Below, piece by piece: positions 9,217 to 18,127 of a stretch of 64,000 nt of DNA. Positions within the stretch are counted from its first letter, which is position 1. The number at the start of each line of letters is the position of its first letter. The stretch spans positions 2,074,501-2,138,500 of the forward strand of contig NZ_CP039457.1 of NCBI RefSeq assembly GCF_004843545.1, read 5' to 3'. A model generated the notes under the pieces. That model searched no databases and was not told the DNA's origin. It saw only the letters and a list, made by a program, of their open reading frames with translations. This stretch comes from Streptococcus pasteurianus. Lineage in GTDB: Bacteria > Bacillota > Bacilli > Lactobacillales > Streptococcaceae. The position numbers were made by a program, and so were the translations under genes.

Positions 9217-10434
9217 CTAAGCAACAAGACGCTCCTGTTGCTTCTCTTTATTCAAGCGTTTCATTTCTGCCATTGCAGAATCGAATGTTGCATGTGCGTA
9301 ATAGTTCAGCGTCATGGCTATATTAGCATGTCCCATAATGTACTGTAATGCCTTTGGATTCATTCCTGCATTTGCATAGTTGGTACAGAATGTATGTCGC
9401 AAACTATGTGGAGTGATGTGTGGCAATTTATCCTCGTTATACTTATTGTATTTCTTAACAAGACCTTTCATCATGCCGTTGTAATCACTTGCCACTTTTG
9501 GATAGTTCTTTCTATTAAGAAAGAGGAAATCACTATATCCATCAATCTCAACACGCTTATCATTCTTTCGATTCGCTAACACTCGCTTAAATGCTTGATA
9601 GGCTTCTTCAACCATAGGAACTTGACGTTCGCCACTTTTGGTCTTTGGTGTTTCAATGTAGTACCCAATTTCAGTATCTCTCAATAGCTGATGGTCTATA
9701 TTGACAAGACGATTCTCAAAATCTAAATCTGGAAGTGTCAAACCACCAAACTCTGAAATACGAAGACCTGTTTTTAAGAGTATCAGAATTTCATCATAAT
9801 TTTTGCTGTAGGTTTTATCAGCTTTTGCAAAGGCTAACAGTTTTTCTTCCTGTTCTTCTGTTAGTACGGTCTTAGGGACAGTATCATCATCAAGAACTGC
9901 TTTCAGTTGAAAGTCAAATGGATTCTTCCGAACACAATCATCTTGTATAGCAATATAGAATGAAGCCTTTAAAGAACGTTTGTAGTTATTGATGGTTTGA
10001 TAAGCATAACCATTTTCACTCATTCTAATAGCCCATTCTTTAGCGTCTGATGGCTTAATACTGTCAATACTTCTTACACCTAACTTGTCTTTCTTCAAAA
10101 TATCCATAAGATATTTGCGTCCAGTTTCAGTGTTTTTTCTAACCTTTGGTCTTTGAGCGTTCTGTTTTGCGTAAAGCTGGCAGAGTGTCATTTTCTTTCC
10201 TACAACATCAATACCATCATGAATGTCTTTCTGTAACTCTGCGATTTTCTCTCTAAGTGAGATACAATCACGCTTTCCTGCTGGTACTCGGTCTGTAGCC
10301 ACAAGTTTCCACGAGTAAACAAATTGCGGTTCTCCAAATGAATCTATATATTTGTATAAGTATCTTCCGTCTTTTCGTTGGCTCTCTCCAGTCTTTAAGA
10401 TTCGACCTTTATTGTCACGTCTTTTTTCTGACAT
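9217..10434 (-). CDS. int: Tn916-type tyrosine recombinase integrase
   Basis: Excises and integrates the element by site-specific recombination at its ends. At 405 residues it equals Tn916 Int in length. The N-terminal arm-binding domain (about 1-70) is followed by the core-binding and catalytic domains. The catalytic set is visible: Arg in TGLRISE, the Lys in KTKSGERQVP, His/Arg in HSLRHTF, His in MGHANIAMT and the nucleophilic Tyr in LNYYAHA. A GGAAAGGAG site precedes the ATG. xis lies 81 bp upstream on the same strand. No truncation or missing key residue is seen. Confidence 0.97.
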   Translation of the reverse strand: MSEKRRDNKGRILKTGESQRKDGRYLYKYIDSFGEPQFVYSWKLVATDRVPAGKRDCISLREKIAELQKDIHDGIDVVGKKMTLCQLYAKQNAQRPKVRKNTETGRKYLMDILKKDKLGVRSIDSIKPSDAKEWAIRMSENGYAYQTINNYKRSLKASFYIAIQDDCVRKNPFDFQLKAVLDDDTVPKTVLTEEQEEKLLAFAKADKTYSKNYDEILILLKTGLRISEFGGLTLPDLDFENRLVNIDHQLLRDTEIGYYIETPKTKSGERQVPMVEEAYQAFKRVLANRKNDKRVEIDGYSDFLFLNRKNYPKVASDYNGMMKGLVKKYNKYNEDKLPHITPHSLRHTFCTNYANAGMNPKALQYIMGHANIAMTLNYYAHATFDSAMAEMKRLNKEKQQERLVA

Positions 10435-10515
10435 GGCATTTGCTCCTTTCCTTTATGGAAAGAGCCTTGATACGACTTAATACTATTTTATCATATACAA
10501 GACCCTTTGGCGACG

Positions 10516-10719
10516 CTAGATTGCGTCCAATGTATCTATAATTTTTTCAAATTGTTTTCGTTTAATCTGAATACGATTGCCATTCATAATCAGCCAATTT
10601 GCATTTTTATTTTCCTCTGCCAAGCGTCGTAGCTTGTTTTCGCCAATACGAAAATATTTTGACGCTTCTTCAATGGTTAGGGTATAACGTTCCCAAATAG
10701 GAATGTCAGTCTGCTTCAT
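10516..10719 (-). CDS. xis: Tn916-type excisionase
   Basis: A 67-residue winged-helix DNA-binding protein that bends the element ends and directs integrase toward excision. The sequence starts [20 protein letters not shown] and contains the helix pair [16 protein letters not shown], matching Tn916 Xis in length and pattern. GGAGGATTTT precedes the ATG. It is the gene just before int. Its normal upstream activators orf7 and orf8 are missing or truncated here, so control of excision may differ. Confidence 0.95.
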
Positions 10720-11179
10720 AAAATCCTCCTTTCCAAATCACTTATTTGGATTTCATAAAAGTTGTTTTACCAGCAATCGAACAGCTTTAGCAAAGCTCAC
10801 GGGAGTTCCACCCCTGCATGGTTCTCATGTAGCCATACTCATTGCCTGCGACGGTTTTATCACGCTCGGACTATTGACTGTATGGGAGTATCATTATCAC
10901 GATAAGAATGTCGTTGCAGGCAATCCTGCTAAAGATTGCTTCTCGGATCACTAACATGAATCGCTCGCTATCTTTATAAGATAGGTCATGGCGGTTAGTT
11001 CCGTTGGCTCTTTTCTTATCGAAACGTATTCGATTACTTTTATTCAGTTTTCAAAGAACAATGGCTCGTTAGCCTATCAAAACACATTGAAAGCTCAATA
11101 TGCTTTGGTGGAATAACAAACCTCCCTGTTCGGGAAGCGTGGAATGGTTTAGCACGCTTCCACGAAAGGAGAGAGGATA
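10720..11179 (-). other. Structured leader region upstream of xis-int
   Basis: No convincing gene is present in 460 bp. On the minus strand it holds a strong hairpin GGAAGCGTG / CACGCTTCC (11133-11161), a motif TGTTCTTTGAAAACTGAATA (11041-11060) like the antitermination box of ribosomal RNA leaders, a small stem CTATCTTATAAAGATAG, and a long GC-richer tract before xis. An 83-codon frame on the plus strand (10703-10954) sits where Tn916 has orf5, but no ribosome binding site or recognisable domain supports it. Confidence 0.5.
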
Positions 11180-11270
11180 TTACTTAATTTCAAATGACAA
11201 AATCTTTGTAATCAGTCTGGTTTCCATTCTTCCACGTAAGACTTCATCAACGACCATACTTTGATTGCCA
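11180..11270 (-). pseudogene. 3' fragment of Tn916 orf8
   Basis: The last 29 codons of a frame read GNQSMVVDEVLRGRMETRLI then TKILSFEIK and stop. The pattern (VDEVLRGRMETRLI) is that of the HTH_16 proteins encoded by Tn916 orf8. The 5' part is cut off exactly at the IS1216 terminal repeat at 11271. orf8 together with orf7 is reported to activate xis-int transcription in Tn916, so that function is lost here. Confidence 0.6.
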
Positions 11271-12079
11271 GGTTCTGTTGCAAAGTTTTAAATCTACTAT
11301 CAAATAAGGTAGAATAATAGAAAAAGATAGCAGGAGGAATGACGATGAATCATTTTAAAGGAAAGCAATTTCAGCAGGATGTGATTATTGTAGCCGTGGG
11401 CTACTATCTTCGTTATAACCTTAGCTATCGTGAAGTTCAAGAAATCTTATATGATCGTGGCATTAACGTTTCTCATACGACGATTTATCGTTGGGTGCAA
11501 GAATATGGCAAACTACTCTATCAAATTTGGAAAAAGAAAAATAAAAAATCCTTTTATTCATGGAAAATGGATGAAACGTACATCAAAATTAAAGGAAAAT
11601 GGCATTATTTGTATCGAGCCATCGATGCAGATGGTTTAACCTTGGATATTTGGTTACGTAAAAAACGGGACACACAAGCAGCCTATGCTTTTCTTAAGCG
11701 GTTAGTGAAGCAGTTTGATGAACCGAAGGTTGTAGTCACAGATAAAGCCCCCTCTATTACAAGTGCCTTTAAGAAACTAAAAGAATACGGCTTTTATCAA
11801 GGGACAGAACATCGTACCATTAAATACCTGAATAATTTGATTGAACAAGACCATCGTCCAGTAAAGAGACGCAATAAATTCTATCGAAGTTTACGCACTG
11901 CCTCTACCACGATTAAAGGCATGGAAGCCATTCGAGGATTATATAAGAAAACCCGAAAAGAAGGCACTCTCTTCGGGTTTTCGGTCTGTACTGAAATCAA
12001 GGTATTATTGGGAATCCCAGCTTAAATCATAGATACCGTAAGGGATTTTATTCTTTATTTAAAACTTTGCAACAGAACC
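11271..12079 (+). mobile_element. IS1216 (IS6 family), complete
   Basis: An 809-bp insertion sequence bounded by terminal inverted repeats GGTTCTGTTGCAAAGTTTTA (11271-11290) and its complement ending at 12079. One intact transposase gene is inside. The 8-bp flanks (GATTGCCA on the left, CTTTCGCC on the right) differ, so there is no target duplication: the copy marks a rearrangement junction between Tn916 orf8 on the left and plasmid repU on the right. Confidence 0.93.
11345..12025 (+). CDS. IS1216 transposase
   Basis: A DDE transposase of the IS6/IS26 family, 226 residues when started at the second ATG (MNHFKGKQFQ), which has the GGAGG site at correct spacing; the first ATG two codons earlier is too close to it. 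The N-terminal HTH (SYREVQEILYDRGINVSHTT) and the catalytic acids in WKMDETYIKIKG, VVTDKAPS and NNLIEQDHRPVK are present. The frame is intact. It is the only plus-strand gene in the element, opposite to all conjugation genes. Confidence 0.95.
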   Translation: MNHFKGKQFQQDVIIVAVGYYLRYNLSYREVQEILYDRGINVSHTTIYRWVQEYGKLLYQIWKKKNKKSFYSWKMDETYIKIKGKWHYLYRAIDADGLTLDIWLRKKRDTQAAYAFLKRLVKQFDEPKVVVTDKAPSITSAFKKLKEYGFYQGTEHRTIKYLNNLIEQDHRPVKRRNKFYRSLRTASTTIKGMEAIRGLYKKTRKEGTLFGFSVCTEIKVLLGIPA

Positions 12080-12291
12080 CTTTCGCCTGTTTCACGATTT
12101 TGTTTATACTCTAATATTTCAGCACAATCTTTTACTCTTTCAGCCTTTTTAAATTCAAGAATATGCAGAAGTTCAAAGTAATCAACATTAGCGATTTTCT
12201 TTTCTCTCCATGGTCTCACTTTTCCACTTTTTGTCTTGTCCACTAAAACCCTTGATTTTTCATCTGAATAAATGCTACTATTAGGACACAT
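12080..12291 (-). pseudogene. repU: Truncated repU, rolling-circle replication initiator of a pUB110-type plasmid
   Basis: The frame starts MCPNSSIYSDEKSRVLVDKT and runs to KQNRETGER, the first 70 or so residues of the RepU initiator of pUB110/pBC16, then hits the IS1216 right end. The HUH and catalytic Tyr regions are gone, so the protein cannot start replication. The plasmid part therefore survives only as passenger DNA. Identification is from memory of the pUB110 protein. Confidence 0.8.
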
Positions 12292-12300
12292 AATATTAAA

Positions 12301-12490
12301 AGAAACCCCATCTATTTAGTTATTTGTTTGGTCACTTATAACTTTAACAGATGGGGTTTTTCTGTGCAACCAATTTTAAGGGTTTTCAATACTTTAAAAC
12401 ACATACATACCAACACTTCAACGCACCTTTCAGCAACTAAAATAAAAATGACGTTATTTCTATATGTATCAAGATAAGAAAGAACAAGTT
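12301..12490 (-). other. repU leader and double-strand origin of the plasmid remnant
   Basis: AACCCCATCTGTTAAAG and its partner AACTAAATAGATGGGGTTT (12301-12364) form the control hairpin before repU. Further upstream on the minus strand CTTTCTTATCTTGATAC (about 12467-12483) matches the initiator nick region of pC194/pUB110-type replicons. With repU truncated, the origin could only be used if another RepU protein acts in trans. Confidence 0.6.
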
Positions 12491-12500
12491 CAAAACCATC

Positions 12501-12532
12501 AAAAAAAGACACCTTTTCAGGTGCTTTTTTTA
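12501..12532 (-). terminator. Terminator after mob
   Basis: Minus strand AAAAAAAGCACCT, a GAAA loop, AGGTGTCTTTTTTT, directly after the mob stop codon. Confidence 0.85.
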
Positions 12533-12534
12533 TT

Positions 12535-13797
12535 TTATAAACTCATTCCCTGATCTCGACTTCGTTCTTTTTTTACCTCTCGGTTATGAGTTAGTTCAAA
12601 TTCGTTCTTTTTAGGTTCTAAATCGTGTTTTTCTTGGAATTGTGCTGTTTTATCCTTTACCTTGTCTACAAACCCCTTAAAAACGTTTTTAAAGGCTTTT
12701 AAGCCGTCTGTACGTTCCTTAAGGAATTCCTTAGTGCTTTCATAGATTAAACTCACATCACGCTTTAAATCGCTTATTTTAGACTTTAAAGACTTGTTTT
12801 CTTCAAGCAACTCATTATAATCATTTACATTTTCATTAAATCGCTCTACAAGACCACTATATTTTTCTTTAACTTGCCCATGTTCTTTACTTAATTTTTT
12901 ATATTCTCTCGCCATATCAGTACTCATGAGATTTCTAACATGCTGTTTTAACCTATCGTTATCTCTCGCAGCAGTCACTAAGTTTTTATAATCACGCTCC
13001 GATATAACAACATTTTTGGTTGGTTTCTTTTCTGTTTTCATTATTTCTTTTCCCAAACCAAACATGGACTTTTCACCCGTTGGCACTTCAACACTTTTCA
13101 TGTGTCGTTTCGCTGGTACTTCTAAATCTGATTTAACTTTATCGCTATAAGCAGTCCATTCATCTTTTTTAACTGCTAAATTTTTTTCTAGAAAATCAAT
13201 CTCTTTTTCCAAAGTTTGTTTTTTAAATTTAGCTGTCTCAATATGTTTACGGTCAGAGCCACGTTCACCACGCTTCAACTCAAAACCCTGTTTTTTCATA
13301 TGCTCGGGGAATTTATCTTGTAGCCATAACAGTTCTTGACGATTAAACACATTTTTTCCTTGCAGTTTTCCATCACGCATAGGCACAACACCTAAATGCA
13401 TGTGAGGGGTTTGCTCATCATTATGAACTGTTGCATAAGCAATATTTTGCTTGCCATATCGTTCGGAAAATAATTTATAACTTTCCTCAAAAAATCGTTT
13501 TTGTTCTCCTGGATCCAGTTGCTCAAAAAAATCTCGGTCAGATGTTACTAGCAACTCATTTACAAGAACAGCATCTTTCCTCGTTTTTCTTGTACCTGTT
13601 TTTTGTGATTCAATAATTTCTTTGACACGTTCGTTGTAATCAATATTTTTATCATTTTTCAAATCATAATTTTCACGTGTTCGCTCATGGTCAATATCAT
13701 CATTCGTTCTACTTTTTCGCTCTCTTTGATTATGAAATTGCATGCCTTTTAGTCCAGCTGATTTCACTTTTTGCATTCTACAAACTGCATAACTCAT
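12535..13797 (-). CDS. mob: MOBV relaxase of pUB110 type (Mob/Pre)
   Basis: Nicks and leads plasmid DNA during mobilisation. It has 420 residues from the ATG at 13797, chosen because AAAAAGGAG is 8 bases upstream and MSYAVCRMQKVKSAGLKGMQ is the conserved start. The relaxase domain shows motif I (HNQRERKSRTNDDIDHER) and the metal-binding histidine motif TVHNDEQTPHMHLGVVPM. A long C-terminal coiled coil (about 200-420) ends in a basic tail. Its oriT lies just upstream. This is a second relaxase in the element beside the ICE's own orf20 protein, and looks intact. Confidence 0.93.
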   Translation of the reverse strand: MSYAVCRMQKVKSAGLKGMQFHNQRERKSRTNDDIDHERTRENYDLKNDKNIDYNERVKEIIESQKTGTRKTRKDAVLVNELLVTSDRDFFEQLDPGEQKRFFEESYKLFSERYGKQNIAYATVHNDEQTPHMHLGVVPMRDGKLQGKNVFNRQELLWLQDKFPEHMKKQGFELKRGERGSDRKHIETAKFKKQTLEKEIDFLEKNLAVKKDEWTAYSDKVKSDLEVPAKRHMKSVEVPTGEKSMFGLGKEIMKTEKKPTKNVVISERDYKNLVTAARDNDRLKQHVRNLMSTDMAREYKKLSKEHGQVKEKYSGLVERFNENVNDYNELLEENKSLKSKISDLKRDVSLIYESTKEFLKERTDGLKAFKNVFKGFVDKVKDKTAQFQEKHDLEPKKNEFELTHNREVKKERSRDQGMSL

Positions 13798-13857
13798 ATG
13801 TAAATCGCTCCTTTTTAGGTGGCACAAATGTGAGGCATTTTCGCTCTTTCCGGCAAC

Positions 13858-13909
13858 CACTTCCAAGTAAAGTATAACACACTATACTTTATATTCATAA
13901 AGTGTGTGC
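13858..13909 (-). other. MOBV oriT (pMV158/pUB110 family)
   Basis: Minus strand GCACACACTTTATGAATATA then AAGTATAGTGTGTTATACTT, an inverted-repeat array matching the recombination site A/oriT of this plasmid family. The known nick position in the family is after TAGTGTG. It sits 61 bp upstream of mob, as on pUB110. Confidence 0.88.
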
Positions 13910-13929
13910 TCTGCGAGGCTGTCGGCAGT

Positions 13930-14275
13930 GCCGACCAAAACCATAAAACCTTTAAGACCTTTCTTTTTTTTACGAGAAAAAAGAAACAAAAAAACCTGCC
14001 CTCTGCCACCTCAGCAAAGGGGGGTTTTGCTCTCGTGCTCGTTTAAAAATCAGCAAGGGACAGGTAGTATTTTTTGAGAAGATCACTCAAAAAATCTCCA
14101 CCTTTAAACCCTTGCCAATTTTTATTTTGTCCGTTTTGTCTAGCTTACCGAAAGCCAGACTCAGCAAGAATAAAATTTTTATTGTCTTTCGGTTTTCTAG
14201 TGTAACGGACAAAACCACTCAAAATAAAAAAGATACAAGAGAGGTCTCTCGTATCTTTTATTCAGCAATCGCGCC
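13930..14275. other. Single-strand origin region of ssoU type
   Basis: No gene. The stretch is rich in nested inverted repeats, for example TTTTTTGAGAAGATCACTCA with its partner and GATACAAGAGAGGTCTCTCG followed by TATCTTTT, and CCGTTTTGTC / GACAAAAC near the 14.1-14.2 kb position. Order and sequence match my memory of the pUB110 ssoU, a lagging-strand start used in many Firmicutes. Confidence 0.6.
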
Positions 14276-14310
14276 CTTTAATGGAACAAAAAGATTTGAA
14301 TTCCTGTTAT

Positions 14311-14353
14311 AAAAAAAGGATCAATTTTGAACTCTCTCCCAAAGTTGATCCCT
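14311..14353 (-). terminator. Terminator of tet(L)
   Basis: AAGGGATCAACTTT and its partner TTCAAAATTGATCC followed by TTTTTTT on the minus strand, 8 bp after the tet(L) stop. Confidence 0.85.
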
Positions 14354-14360
14354 TAACGAT

Positions 14361-15734
14361 TTAGAAATCCCTTTGAGAATGTTTATATACATTCAAGGTA
14401 ACCAGCCAACTAATGACAATGATTCCTGAAAAAAGTAATAACAAATTACTATACAGATAAGTTGACTGATCAACTTCCATAGGTAACAACCTTTGATCAA
14501 GTAAGGGTATGGATAATAAACCACCTACAATTGCAATACCTGTTCCCTCTGATAAAAAGCTGGTAAAGTTAAGCAAACTCATTCCAGCACCAGCTTCCTG
14601 CTGTTTCAAGCTACTTGAAACAATTGTTGATATAACTGTTTTGGTGAACGAAAGCCCACCTAAAACAAATACGATTATAATTGTCATGAACCATGATGTT
14701 GTTTCTAAAAGAAAGGAAGCAGTTAAAAAGCTAACAGAAAGAAATGTAACTCCGATGTTTAACACGTATAAAGGACCTCTTCTATCAACAAGTATCCCAC
14801 CAATGTAGCCGAAAATAATGACACTCATTGTTCCAGGGAAAATAATTACACTTCCGATTTCGGCAGTACTTAGCTGGTGAACATCTTTCATCATATAAGG
14901 AACCATAGAGACAAACCCTGCTACTGTTCCAAATATAATTCCCCCACAAAGAACTCCAATCATAAAAGGTATATTTTTCCCTAATCCGGGATCAACAAAA
15001 GGATCTGTTACTTTCCTGATATGTTTTACAAATATCAGGAATGACAGCACGCTAACGATAAGAAAAGAAATGCTATATGATGTTGTAAACAACATAAAAA
15101 ATACAATGCCTACAGACATTAGTATAATTCCTTTGATATCAAAATGACCTTTTATCCTTACTTCTTTCTTTAATAATTTCATAAGAAACGGAACAGTGAT
15201 AATTGTTATCATAGGAATGAGTAGAAGATAGGACCAATGAATATAATGGGCTATCATTCCACCAATCGCTGGACCGACTCCTTCTCCCATGGCTACTATC
15301 GATCCAATAAGACCAAATGCTTTACCCCTATTTTCCTTTGGAATATAGCGCGCAACTACAACCATTACGAGTGCTGGAAATGCAGCTGCACCAGCCCCTT
15401 GAATAAAACGAGCCATAATAAGTAAGGAAAAGAAAGAATGGCCAACAAACCCAATTACCGACCCGAAACAATTTATTATAATTCCAAATAGGAGTAACCT
15501 TTTGATGCCTAATTGATCAGATAGCTTTCCATATACAGCTGTTCCAATGGAAAAGGTTAACATAAAGGCTGTGTTCACCCAGTTTGTACTCGCAGGTGGT
15601 TTATTAAAATCATTTGCAATATCAGGTAATGAGACGTTCAAAACCATTTCATTTAATACGCTAAAAAAAGATAAAACGCAAAGCCAAATTAAAATTTGGT
15701 TGTATTTAACCCTGTTACATTCATTACACTTCAT
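14361..15734 (-). CDS. tet(L): Tetracycline efflux pump Tet(L) with a leader-peptide fusion at its N-terminus
   Basis: A major-facilitator antiporter with 14 membrane segments that exports tetracycline-Mg in exchange for protons. From [20 protein letters not shown] to the end HSQRDF it is the standard plasmid Tet(L). The first nine residues, MKCNECNRV, are instead those of the tet(L) leader peptide, joined through KY. The normal start (MNTSYSQSNLRH, recalled) and the attenuator between leader and gene are missing. Length is 457 versus 458 usually. The strong leader site AAAGGAGGA drives translation directly. It begins 97 bp behind the tet(M) stop, on the same strand. Confidence 0.95.
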   Translation of the reverse strand: MKCNECNRVKYNQILIWLCVLSFFSVLNEMVLNVSLPDIANDFNKPPASTNWVNTAFMLTFSIGTAVYGKLSDQLGIKRLLLFGIIINCFGSVIGFVGHSFFSLLIMARFIQGAGAAAFPALVMVVVARYIPKENRGKAFGLIGSIVAMGEGVGPAIGGMIAHYIHWSYLLLIPMITIITVPFLMKLLKKEVRIKGHFDIKGIILMSVGIVFFMLFTTSYSISFLIVSVLSFLIFVKHIRKVTDPFVDPGLGKNIPFMIGVLCGGIIFGTVAGFVSMVPYMMKDVHQLSTAEIGSVIIFPGTMSVIIFGYIGGILVDRRGPLYVLNIGVTFLSVSFLTASFLLETTSWFMTIIIVFVLGGLSFTKTVISTIVSSSLKQQEAGAGMSLLNFTSFLSEGTGIAIVGGLLSIPLLDQRLLPMEVDQSTYLYSNLLLLFSGIIVISWLVTLNVYKHSQRDF

Positions 15735-15831
15735 AATTAATTCCTCCTTTACACTTTAATTCAAATCTTTATTAAAAAATATTTCATCTTATTTAACAAG
15801 AAACCATATTTATATAACAACATAAAATACA

Positions 15832-17751
15832 CTAAGTTATTTTATTGAACATATATCGTACTTTATCTATCCGACTATTTGGACGACGGGGCTGGCAAAC
15901 AGGTTCACCGGTAGTAACATGGTACCCTTTTAACTCTGTTAAACAAACACTACGTCCATTTGTAAAGAAAGTTAAATCACTACGATATTCTTGAATACAC
16001 CGAGCAGGGATTTCTCCACTAAGAATGACCTCATTATTTTTCAATTGAGTGTCTACGATGTTCGCACAATATTTAGGAGCATCGTTGTATGCTCGTGAAA
16101 GATATTCCTGTGGCGCATAAATTTTAAAACTAAGATATGGCTCTAACAATTCTGTTCCAGCTTTTTTTAAGACTTGTTCCAATACAATAGGAGCAAGCAT
16201 CCGAAAATCTGCTGGGGTACTAACAGGGCTATAGTATAAGCCATACTTAAAACAGATTTTACAGTCCGTCACATTCCAACCATACAATCCTTGTTCACAG
16301 CCATAGCGTATCCCCTCCATAACTGCATTTTGAAACGATTGATTTAAGTATCCAAGAGAAACCGAGCTCTCATACTGTACTCCGCTCCCTAATGGAAGCG
16401 GTGCTACAGATAGACCAATGGAAGCCCAGAAAGGATTCGGTGGAACTTCGATGTGAATGGTATACTCTGCTTTTTTTAACGGTCTTTCCATATAAATGAT
16501 TGTAGGCTCTTTTATTTCTATCTCCACATGATACTTTTCTTGCAGCAGAGCACAAGTCACTTCCATTTGTACTTTCCCTAAGAAAGAAAGTATGATTTCA
16601 TGTGTCGCAGAATCCACATAATATCGCAGAAGCGGGTCACTGTCGGAGATTTCTAAAAGTGCATCAAGTAACATTTCCCTTTGTTGAGGTTTGCTCGGTT
16701 CAACAGTCGTTTGCAGCAGAGGGAGGGGATTTTCAATTCTCTCTCTCTGTGGCAATAGCTTTGTATCTCCAAGAACACTATTTAACTTCAAAAACTCATT
16801 CTGCAAAATAACAATTTCCCCGGAATAAGCCTTATCGATTTTACATAATTCACCATTTATTGAAGTATACATTTCTGTAATTTTTATTTTTTCCTTTTCC
16901 GATATTCTAACCGAATCTCGCAAATGCAGTACGCCACTATAAAGACGTATATATGCAAGACGCTGTCTTTTTTCCGAATACTCAATTTTGAAAACTTTTC
17001 CGCAAAGTTCAGACTGACCTCGATGTGTTGATGAATAAAATTTATTCGTAATCACTTCTATAAGGTTATCAATCCCTATATTGTTTTTTGCACTTCCGTG
17101 ATAAACAGGGAACAGAGAACAATTCTGAAATCTTATGCTTTCCTCTTGTTCGAGTTCCAATGCTTCTAATGATTTACCGGACATATATTTCTCTAAAAGG
17201 TCATCGTTTCCCTCTATTACCGTATCCCATTGTTCAGATTCGGTAAAGTTCGTCACACACATATTAGGATACAGTTCTACCTTCTGTTTGATTACAATTT
17301 CGGCAGAAAGTTTCTCTTTAATATCCTGATAAACCGTTGATAAATCAATTCCATTTTGGTCAATCTTATTGATAAAAAAGATTGTGGGAATCCCCATTTT
17401 CCTAAGTGCATGAAATAATATACGAGTTTGTGCTTGTACGCCATCTTTTGCAGAAATCAGTAGAATTGCCCCATCTAAAACTGATAATGAACGATATACT
17501 TCTGCTAAGAAATCCATATGTCCTGGCGTGTCTATGATGTTCACCTTCGTATTTTCCCACTGAAAAGAGGTTATTCCTGTCTGAATTGTAATTCCTCTCT
17601 GACGTTCTAAAAGCGTATTATCCGTCCTCGTTGTACCTTTGTCCACGCTTCCTAATTCTGTAATCGCTCCACTGTTATATAATAAGCTTTCTGTTAAGGT
17701 AGTTTTTCCTGCATCAACATGAGCTAAAACTCCAATATTAATAATTTTCAT
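15832..17751 (-). CDS. tet(M): Ribosomal protection protein Tet(M)
   Basis: A translational GTPase related to EF-G that removes tetracycline from the ribosome; 639 residues. The true start is [20 protein letters not shown] at 17751, since GGAGGAAAATCAC precedes it and this is the family terminus; an in-frame upstream extension of five codons is discounted. The P-loop is AHVDAGKTT, switch [10 protein letters not shown] and the G4 motif NKID. The C-terminal EF-G domains IV/V end in YMFNKIT. Expression is controlled by the attenuator leader at 17767-17998. Read-through would carry transcription into tet(L). Confidence 0.97.
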   Translation of the reverse strand: MKIINIGVLAHVDAGKTTLTESLLYNSGAITELGSVDKGTTRTDNTLLERQRGITIQTGITSFQWENTKVNIIDTPGHMDFLAEVYRSLSVLDGAILLISAKDGVQAQTRILFHALRKMGIPTIFFINKIDQNGIDLSTVYQDIKEKLSAEIVIKQKVELYPNMCVTNFTESEQWDTVIEGNDDLLEKYMSGKSLEALELEQEESIRFQNCSLFPVYHGSAKNNIGIDNLIEVITNKFYSSTHRGQSELCGKVFKIEYSEKRQRLAYIRLYSGVLHLRDSVRISEKEKIKITEMYTSINGELCKIDKAYSGEIVILQNEFLKLNSVLGDTKLLPQRERIENPLPLLQTTVEPSKPQQREMLLDALLEISDSDPLLRYYVDSATHEIILSFLGKVQMEVTCALLQEKYHVEIEIKEPTIIYMERPLKKAEYTIHIEVPPNPFWASIGLSVAPLPLGSGVQYESSVSLGYLNQSFQNAVMEGIRYGCEQGLYGWNVTDCKICFKYGLYYSPVSTPADFRMLAPIVLEQVLKKAGTELLEPYLSFKIYAPQEYLSRAYNDAPKYCANIVDTQLKNNEVILSGEIPARCIQEYRSDLTFFTNGRSVCLTELKGYHVTTGEPVCQPRRPNSRIDKVRYMFNKIT

Positions 17752-17766
17752 GTGATTTTCCTCCAT

Positions 17767-17853
17767 TCAAAAACCCAAAAGGGCATAAAAATCCCAGTGA
17801 TAAATACTTTTATCACTGGGATTTTTATGCATAACCATAGGTATACAAAGCAT
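17767..17853 (-). CDS. tet(M) leader peptide (Tn916 orf12)
   Basis: 28 codons reading MLCIPMVMHKNPSDKSIYHW then DFYALLGF, ending 13 bp before the tet(M) start. The central codons lie in the arms of a strong hairpin. In the Tn916 model, slow translation of such leader codons under tetracycline changes how the RNA folds and lets transcription proceed into tet(M). Confidence 0.8.
   Translation of the reverse strand: MLCIPMVMHKNPSDKSIYHWDFYALLGF
17787..17826 (-). terminator. Attenuator hairpin of tet(M)
   Basis: AAAAATCCCAGTGATAAA and its exact complement separated by only 4 bases, then TTTTTATG. It is inside the leader peptide gene and acts as the conditional terminator. Confidence 0.8.
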
Positions 17854-17889
17854 ACAGATATTCTCTGGATACTTTAGAATCACATGATA

Positions 17890-17998
17890 AAGGTATTCTT
17901 AAACTGGGTACAAAAAACTAAGCCCTCCTAAAAAAGGACATCCAATTATTTGTTCCCACTATCAAATTGACAGTTTATTTAAGAATACCTTGCCGCAT
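17890..17998 (-). promoter_or_regulatory. Upstream tet(M) leader: micro-ORF and second hairpin
   Basis: A 7-codon frame MRQGILK (17975-17998) with AAAAGGAGTTAATAA before it. Its 3' half AAGGTATTCTT pairs with the complementary copy at 17890-17900, giving a stem that encloses about 80 bases. It is intact and belongs to the regulated leader RNA of tet(M). Confidence 0.65.
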
Positions 17999-18029
17999 AT
18001 TTATTAACTCCTTTTAAATAGATACTTAA

Positions 18030-18058
18030 ATAATAGCACGTAAGAGCATATTTGTAAA
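18030..18058 (-). promoter_or_regulatory. tet(M) promoter
   Basis: TTTACA and TATTAT on the minus strand with a 17-bp spacer, 280 bp upstream of tet(M) and just before the leader. Confidence 0.75.
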
Positions 18059-18127
18059 GGAATCTCCAATTTTTTATCAAAGAGAGTACGTGATTACAAA
18101 ATAGCTGTAATAATGTACCAATATTTG

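Noticed and set aside
10703..10954. 83-codon plus-strand frame overlapping the start of xis
   Set aside because: It lies where Tn916 annotation lists orf5, but has no ribosome binding site, odd composition, and overlaps xis on the other strand. Kept only as part of the leader region.
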